Below, piece by piece: positions 58,043 through 64,000 of a stretch of 64,000 nucleotides of DNA (positions within the stretch are counted from its first letter, which is position 1; every line of letters starts with the position of its first letter). The notes beneath the pieces are model-generated. The model was not told where the DNA came from. It did no database searches and saw only the letters and a program-made list of their open reading frames with translations. Position numbers and translations under genes: made by a program. Location of the stretch: contig OY986435.1 in NCBI GenBank assembly GCA_963920525.1, positions 170,713,627 to 170,777,626 on the forward strand, written 5' to 3'. The stretch is from Dichetophora obliterata (Eukaryota > Arthropoda > Insecta > Diptera > Sciomyzidae).

Positions 58043-58369
58043 TACTGGCCATTTCAGCCCTTGGAAGGACTTTGACCTAGCTTCTATTGATCAATTGTGT
58101 TGTGCGTGTTATTAAATGTTTGATCACAAATGACCGAGAACTGGACCTACGTGTTTTATGTCGACTCCGAACGGCTTATGTTCTCAAGAAGCTTTACATG
58201 GCAATTTTTACTCTCTGAGGTTTGCCATTGTCTGCAGAGAGGTGACGGCCGAACAGAAAAATTATTTCAATTGAAAAAACTTTCTGTCTGAGCTGGAATT
58301 GAACCCGGCTAGCGCAGTTCTTTAGCTGCGTGGCCACGCACTCTACCCACTAGGCTACGACCGCCACAG
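58043..58369 (-). mobile_element. tRNA-derived SINE
   Basis: The minus-strand head has A box TAGCCTAGTGGG (58347-58358) and B box GGGTTCAATTCC (58295-58306). The acceptor ends do not pair, so it is not a tRNA gene. The body includes GCCGTTCGGAGTCGAC and GTAGGTCCAGTTCTCGGTCA. From memory this layout resembles SINEs that are abundant in tephritid flies. Transcription would be by RNA polymerase III. Confidence 0.75.
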
Positions 58370-58878
58370 TCAAATAATATCGTTACATAAAAAAAATAGT
58401 TTGACGTTTTTAAATTATTTTTTCGTTCTTATATATTTATACCTAATATATTGATAATATTTATACTAAAAAAAAATATTTTTTTTATTTTTTATGTTTT
58501 AGCTAAGTTGGCCATTTTAAATATTTTTTAAATTAAGTTCAATCGAAAGCTTGATCGTTTTTCTTTGAAAGCATATCTACGACATGATGGTGCGCGAAAA
58601 ATTATAGAGTAATCCGAACGATTGCAACTTAAGCATCGCATGCGCCAACTGAACTGAATGCGCACGTGCTTACTCGCCGCTGTATTTTGTCTTCCGTGAT
58701 ATTGTTTTTTGTTGTTTGAATTGAAAGTCCAATATGTTTTGACATTGCTCATAAGTTGTTGCACCACAAAATTTAAAAAAAAAAACATTGATAAACAAAC
58801 TAACAGAAAAACGATTTTATCTAGAAATTTTACTTCCGCTTCTTGTGCACTTTTTATGTAATCGGATAGTACAACAAC

Positions 58879-58920
58879 ATTACCGAGTTTCACCGAAATC
58901 GGAGCGATGAAGGTTTTTAA
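58879..58920 (-). repeat. Inverted copy of the 56998 repeat
   Basis: See 56998-57039. The frame running through it (58528-58986) is not a gene. Confidence 0.7.
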
Positions 58921-59025
58921 GTGATTACACTTGACGTGTTCTGTCCCACATTCTGCTTCTTTTTGTCTCTCATAAGAGGAATCCAAAAATTATTTGACAT
59001 TTGACTGACATTTATTTTCACAATA

Positions 59026-59509
59026 GGTCTGTTTCTGTACTCGCTTCAAGTAACTTGAAGCTACTCGAAAGCGTTTCTATACATATTTTTCAAGCTCGAG
59101 AGAGAGAAAGAACAAGCAAAATGTTACTCTGCATTCTATTACAATTACTTGAACTTTACTTGAAAAATTTCTTCGAGCACAAATTTCATGCTACAAACAG
59201 CATGCATATACAAACAAATAATAAGATCAATATTTTTGATTGTTTTGTGAAATACAAATGATTCCTATCATTAAATACAAGTATTATTGTTTTATATATT
59301 TTGCACAGTGTTTTTTATACGAAGAAAATAATAATTTCAAGCAACAAAAAATTTTTTTTCTGTTGCAAAAAGACGTGAACAACTTGAAACTTACTTGAAG
59401 TCGTTTCCGTACTTTTTGGTAAATATTCTCATTTTGACAAATAATCAAGTTATTTTCTATTACTTTAACTTTACTCGAACTTTACTTGAAGTTAGTACGG
59501 AAACAGACC
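59026..59509. mobile_element. MITE, GGTCTGTTTCYGTACT family, TA duplication
   Basis: Inverted GGTCTGTTTCTGTACT and GGTCTGTTTCCGTACT, TA on both sides (59024-59025 and 59510-59511). 484 bp. Subterminal ACTTGAAG/CTTCAAGT words occur several times on both sides. Confidence 0.88.
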
Positions 59510-59511
59510 TA

Positions 59512-61039
59512 ATTATACTTTTAAAAATACAATCAAAAAAATTTCAATTTAGATGACTTGACAGGAAATTATAGGCAAACAATACGATCTTTTCCTCAAA
59601 AATTTCCTCGATCAAAAAATATAATTACACTGCTCAATAAAATTAAATACGTACAGTGAATACTCTACTGTTTATTATAATAACGTATACACATTTTCTG
59701 AATCCAATTATAAATGTTTTGGACTGCCTCTAGTTTTTGAGATATTTGTGAAAACGTGAATTAGTTGAATTTTGAGTTGTACATCTCTTTAAATTCCACA
59801 AAAAATAATCTGATGACTTCAAATTGCATGTAAGTTTCAACGCATAATATGGACTTTAAGTATAAAATCTGTAAAAATTGAACGAAAACCACAAATAACT
59901 CCCATAAAAAGAGACTTTATAAAAATGATATAAGTTTCAGTAAATTCAACAAAAATAAGTACAATGGCTTCAATTTAAGCAAATCAGTTTTAAACTTAAC
60001 TATGCACTCGATTTTTGGAATTTGTTAAAAAAATTAAAAACTCTGCCTACCTCCCATACAAAGTGACGTCATCATAATATTAAAACCTTTACAAAATACC
60101 AAAAATATAATAGTTTAAACTTAATACTGGCTTAAGCTTTAATAATTAAAAATTACTCTAAGTTTCGATTCGAAATATTTGAATAAAAAGCACGCCAAGA
60201 ATTTTTTTTTATATTATAAAAGTTTTAAAAAGTTTAAACGATTTGGAAGGCTCAAGAAAATGTTGAAAGAAATGACAAAAAAAGTCAAAATTAGGGTGTC
60301 TTTTACTTCTCAGAGACATAAAGCATACCTCCAGAATTGTGTTTTTGACCTTAACAAAAAATCCTTGTAAAAACTTGATTTTATCAAATCGGCCCGTCCT
60401 ATTAAGAGTACGTCATTATTTTTTTACCAACTGACATCACTGAATGCCTTCTTCATATATGTGACTTTGAGTCAGTACTGCAATTGTTGTAAATAATGTA
60501 ACTCATTTATATTTTAGCATATGAAAAAAGCGAAGTTTGCTCATTCCCTATTTTTTAAAAAAAGGTTAACCATTCGTACAGGAATTGGTACAAGCCTAAG
60601 AAATTTATGAATTTCTAAAACCGTCGAGAAAAATGAAATTCCAAAATATCTTTGAGAATAATAAAGAGATGTGAATTTTATAGAGGGACCACCAGCAAGA
60701 ATTCTCACGGCAGGTGGGTATGTTCGGAATAAATGTTAGTAATAAAATCATAATGGGGGCTAGCCATTCATTTTGCATCCCAAGAGTTGACTTTTCCTGA
60801 AGAGTTACGAGAGTTTTCCATCCATTTTGCACCAATTTAGATCTCAAAAACTTCAATGTGCCTATCAATGTACGTCTATTCTCTACCAACCGAGCTCATA
60901 TTTCTATCAAATTTTTTTTCGCTTACCTCACATAAATTGCGACTCCGATACTGGAAAATCAAAAAATTAAAAATAATATTTGATATAAATATTGTCCAAA
61001 TAGTATTAATGATACATTTTTTTTTTATATTTTACGCAG
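59512..61039. other. Region upstream of the host gene exon, ending in a splice acceptor
   Basis: No supported exon. The last bases are a pyrimidine-rich tract and TTTACGCAG (AG at 61038-61039), so at least its right end is intron of the gene at 61040. The first exon, with the start codon, was not found and may lie far upstream. Confidence 0.55.
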
Positions 61040-63121
61040 CACCTTAAATTAACTCTCACTCTAGCTGCATTAGTCGCCCTTGCATCTTGTGAGCCACCGG
61101 TTTCCAAGCGGCCGATGATCTTCCATAACTGGCCTCCAAAAAACAGTAAGCAACTCGCTACGGCCCGCAATCCTGGAGGCAAACAACGCACGCTTGTCGT
61201 GCAAATACGAAGTGATCAACCTGTTCCGCTTGTTTTCAAAGGACGTCCAGGCTATGTTCATGGCCATGGCCACCATGCACACCTGCATCATGCTGGCGGC
61301 TATTCTTTTGCCAGGCCGGGAATGGCGCGACCAATGAAGTTATCGGCTCCAGCGTATCTTAAAGCTGGGCCAATGTTGTCGAAACAAGTTTTAAGGAAAC
61401 CCTTAAAGCTCAAGTTACACAACTCTAAGCTTAAGTCCAAGCCTGCAGCAAGTTACGATAAACCATTCCAGTATGAATTACCCCATACAACAACAACAGC
61501 GACGACAGCTTCCTACGCTCATCCAGGAGAACTGCAAAACCTACCCGTAAGTTTTTTTCTACTCGAACCAATACCGTTAACAGAACAAAACCTGGCACAA
61601 TCCTACCAGTCCCAGACTCAACCAAATTCTTTGTTACAGTTGGAGACACACGCTCACTTTTCCGATCACTTTGCACCCATTCACACAATTCCCGCCCCAA
61701 ACCTCGCCCTGCACGACAATCACATCCATCACGAGGACCATATCGAACAACAAAAACAACATCAACAACATCAATACCATTCGAACAGTCAGTACCAAGT
61801 AACCGAGGACCTAACCAATGACCATACAATACGCGATCCCTACTCTGGTTCACAGAAACTTTTTGCACCCGATCCGGATCCATCGTTGCCAACGAAGAAA
61901 ATTCGTCCAGCTGTTGAGACTTTCAACCAGCCCAGCAACGGCAAGCCTCTGCCAGCTGATGTCCAAAGCAACTATTTACCGCCAGCCGCTCAGCCGCTAG
62001 TACAGATTGTGGGTGCTCAACAGCAGCTGCAACAGCCGGAAATCTATCCGATCCAATTCACACAACAACAACCAGTTGTACCACTTCCAGTCTACAGTCC
62101 AACGTATCTGGTGACGCAATCGAACAATCTCTATACGCAACACCAACAGCAACAGCAACTTTTCAAGCCGGCAACCACTATAGTTGAAGCAGGTTACGTG
62201 GATGCAGACCTAACGCAAGAGGTCGCTAGTAACGGCCAGATTCTACAAGCTGCCAAGGATCCACACAACAACATTCATCCAGTGCTTGATTCGGCTCCTC
62301 AATTTGCTGCACTGATTGCTGCCCCGGCGCTGGGCGAAAATCAAAATCAGCAGCAGGCTTTTGAAGTGACGGCGCCATTCCGGCTTCCAAATGCAGCTGT
62401 CAACGTAGGTGAGTCACATGGTGGGTTTGTTGTATCCAACTTCTTTGGCAACGCGCAGGATTCGTCGCAATTGTTGCAAGCCTATGCCGAAGAAGAGGCA
62501 CAGCAACAGCAGCTGGAGGCCGAACATGCTTCACTGCAGCTGCAGCAACAACAGAAGCAATATCAGCAGCTGCAGCTAGAGCAGAAGCATTTGCAGCAAC
62601 TGCAGCTGGAGCAGGAGGAACAGCAGTTGCTGTTGCAACAGCAGCAAAATCATCTGATCGAGCTTCAACAACTGCAACAGCAGCAGCAACATCTACAACA
62701 GCAGCAACATCTACAACAGCAGCAACAACTCCATCAGCAACAGCAGCATGCACAACAACAAATACAACCACGAAAGCCACAGAAACAAAAACAGAAACAA
62801 CAACATGCTGATCCGGCAGCAGCTGCATTCGAGGAACATGAGCGTCTGGTGCAGCAGCAGCTGGGCGAAACACCACTGAGAATCTTCGTGCCGGACGATG
62901 AGGATGCGGTAGGTATTTATTTATGAAGCTAACGGTTTTTACTTAACAATTTTTATTATCTCTAGTCAAGAATACAAAAGCGTTCGGATAGCCTTAAAAA
63001 AGGCACTGTCGAGAATGCCGATGAACGCGGTCTTGGTTCACTGGAAGATTCATTCGAAGTCTCATCTTCAGTAGAGGTATCCAGCGAAAATCAGCAGGGC
63101 GATAGTCGACAGCAGGATTAA
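61040..63121 (+). CDS. Secreted Gln/His-rich protein, two exons visible (5' end outside)
   Basis: Exon A 61040-62908, intron 62909-62965 (GTAGGT...CTAG), exon B 62966-63121; both junctions are in phase 0. Exon A opens directly with the hydrophobic LKLTLTLAALVALASC, the rest of a signal peptide whose Met lies in a missing upstream exon. It continues with a His/Gly-rich part (GHGHHAHLHH), a basic KPLKLKLHNSKLKSK tract, a Pro/Gln/His middle and long Gln runs coded by mixed CAG/CAA. Exon B is Ser/Glu/Asp-rich after a KR dibasic and ends QQD. At least 675 residues. Higher GC than its flanks and an AATAAA 86 bp after the stop support a real gene. No known domain recognised; a cuticle, eggshell or other extracellular matrix role is only a guess. 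Confidence 0.85.
62490..62815 (+). repeat. CAG/CAA (opa-type) repeat tract coding poly-Gln
   Basis: Interrupted glutamine repeats (QQQ with Leu and His) within exon A. The codon mix of CAA and CAG argues for protein-level selection or ageing rather than fresh slippage. The alanine/valine-rich minus-strand frame here is a shadow. Confidence 0.9.
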
Positions 63122-63206
63122 AGCTTAAAGAATTTATAAAAAAAACTTTTAGTCGTTTTTAAGTCGATTCTGAATAATTTTTTATTTTGGTAACGACCTT
63201 TTATAA

Positions 63207-63212
63207 AATAAA
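63207..63212 (+). terminator. Polyadenylation signal AATAAA of the host gene
   Basis: AATAAA 86 bases after the TAA stop, followed by a T-rich stretch. No other signal of this kind is closer. Confidence 0.6.
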
Positions 63213-63625
63213 CTATTTATTTATTATTTTATGGCCTTTCTAAAAACTCGGGGGCTTCACGAGACAGTACTCCCAGTAGTCTATGTCTTAAAGAAATCTT
63301 TAACCCTAGGATGCTTGTTTGGGCTTTTCGAGACCCATTTTGACTTTGACTAGTTAGCAAATTTTTTTTAGGTCTGAGCGCTTAACGGTCTTTTGTCAAC
63401 TACTGGTCATAGTTTTTGAATGCAACGAAACCAATAACGAGAAATAAATAGCAAATTTTTTGTGAAATATTTAAAGGTTTCAAAATTTATGCTTGGAATG
63501 CAGCTATGTAGTGTTCGTTTTTCAAATAATAAAAATTTTTCTCAGAGAAATCTTTTTAATTCTATAGAGAAAATCTTATTAAAAATTTGCAGCTACTTTC
63601 AAACATTTTTTAATAAGATTTCTGG
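63213..63625. other. Spacer
   Basis: Nothing recognised between the host gene's 3' end and the copia fragment. Confidence 0.3.
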
Positions 63626-63991
63626 TTAAATGAATAAAATCTGTGTAGTTTTGACAAAACAACTTAAGTCAATGTGTTTGGTTCGACGATGAAACTCTGG
63701 AATCTGCGCAAGTCTGACAGCTGCTGCATTATCCACTTGCAATACTGGAACTTGATCTAACTTTATGATTTCGTTAAATAGTCTTGACAACCAAATGATT
63801 TCCTTAGCTGCTTCGTTTACTGCTACAATTTCAGCTTCTGTAGTTGAAGTAGCCACCATAGTTTGACGTTTGCTTAACCACGAAATTGCACCACTTGCGC
63901 ACTTCACCACAACTCCTGAAGTTGAACGACCTGTCTTCGTACAACCACCAAAATCTGCATCGCTATAGCATTCCAGAACTCCTTTGTTCAC
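63626..63991 (-). pseudogene. Ty1/copia RNase H fragment, cut by the window edge
   Basis: C-terminal part of a copia pol on the minus strand: GYSDADFGG-like YSDADFGGC, GRSTSGVVV, ISWLSKRQ, STTEAEIVA, EIIWLSRL, VDNAAAVRLA and RTKHIDL, the standard copia RNase H series with its acidic residues. The frame is open to the window edge and its upstream part lies beyond. The C-terminus ends early after HIDL, so probably a decayed copy. Confidence 0.9.
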
Positions 63992-64000
63992 ATTACGGCT

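Noticed and set aside
58295..58369. Possible tRNA gene on the minus strand
   Set aside because: A and B boxes are good, but the acceptor ends do not pair and a SINE body follows.
61431..61892. Minus-strand frame of 153 codons within the host gene
   Set aside because: The opposite strand is clearly coding with splice sites and a signal peptide; no motifs here.
62400..62876. Minus-strand Ala/Val-rich frame opposite the host gene
   Set aside because: Complement of CAG/CAA repeats; a typical shadow of a poly-Gln coding exon.

Overview
The window looks like nuclear DNA of a higher dipteran (schizophoran fly). It is AT-rich, its one convincing host gene has insect-style introns and CAG/CAA-coded glutamine tracts, and nearly everything else is transposon sequence typical of fly genomes: mariner, Tc1-like, hAT, piggyBac, Ty3/gypsy, I-clade, Jockey/CR1-like, RTE and copia. 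A tRNA-headed SINE near 58.2 kb resembles, from memory, a SINE common in tephritid fruit flies. The species cannot be fixed from the sequence alone.

Layout. 0-2.8 kb: end of a MITE, then a full-length mariner with its target TA and terminal inverted repeats (TIRs). 2.86-14.33 kb: two long AT-rich inverted arms (a foldback-like element) enclose a decayed minus-strand Ty3/gypsy element (gag, protease, RT, RNase H, integrase), which itself contains a 5.4-kb I-clade LINE. 14.7-19.9 kb: a MITE, a Jockey-like 3' fragment, and long quiet DNA with one weak exon candidate. 19.9-29.8 kb: one Tc1-like element split into several pieces by a stack of later insertions (a MITE-like element, a composite TA-flanked insertion, two hAT-type elements with 8-bp target duplications, a mariner-like element, and an RTE LINE). 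29.9-46.8 kb: LINE remnants, MITEs, SINE heads, diverged direct repeats and palindromic elements. 48.9-55.5 kb: a MITE, a second mariner-like element, and a Jockey-like remnant interrupted by a hAT MITE and by a structurally complete piggyBac-type transposon (2,706 bp, open 624-aa transposase, TTAA on both sides). 56.3-59.5 kb: MITEs, a hairpin element and a SINE. 61.0-63.1 kb: the host gene, a secreted glutamine/histidine-rich protein with at least two visible exons. 63.6 kb to the end: a copia RNase H fragment.

There is no operon-like cooperation between genes. What ties the window together is insertion order: flanking duplications and interrupted reading frames allow a relative history. 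The most interesting parts are the Tc1 stack, whose transposase frame is restored exactly when one insertion is removed; the apparently intact piggyBac with three subterminal GGGGTCA/TGACCCC palindromes; and the gypsy copy whose two ends share only 45 bp, as if each LTR were cut from the opposite side.
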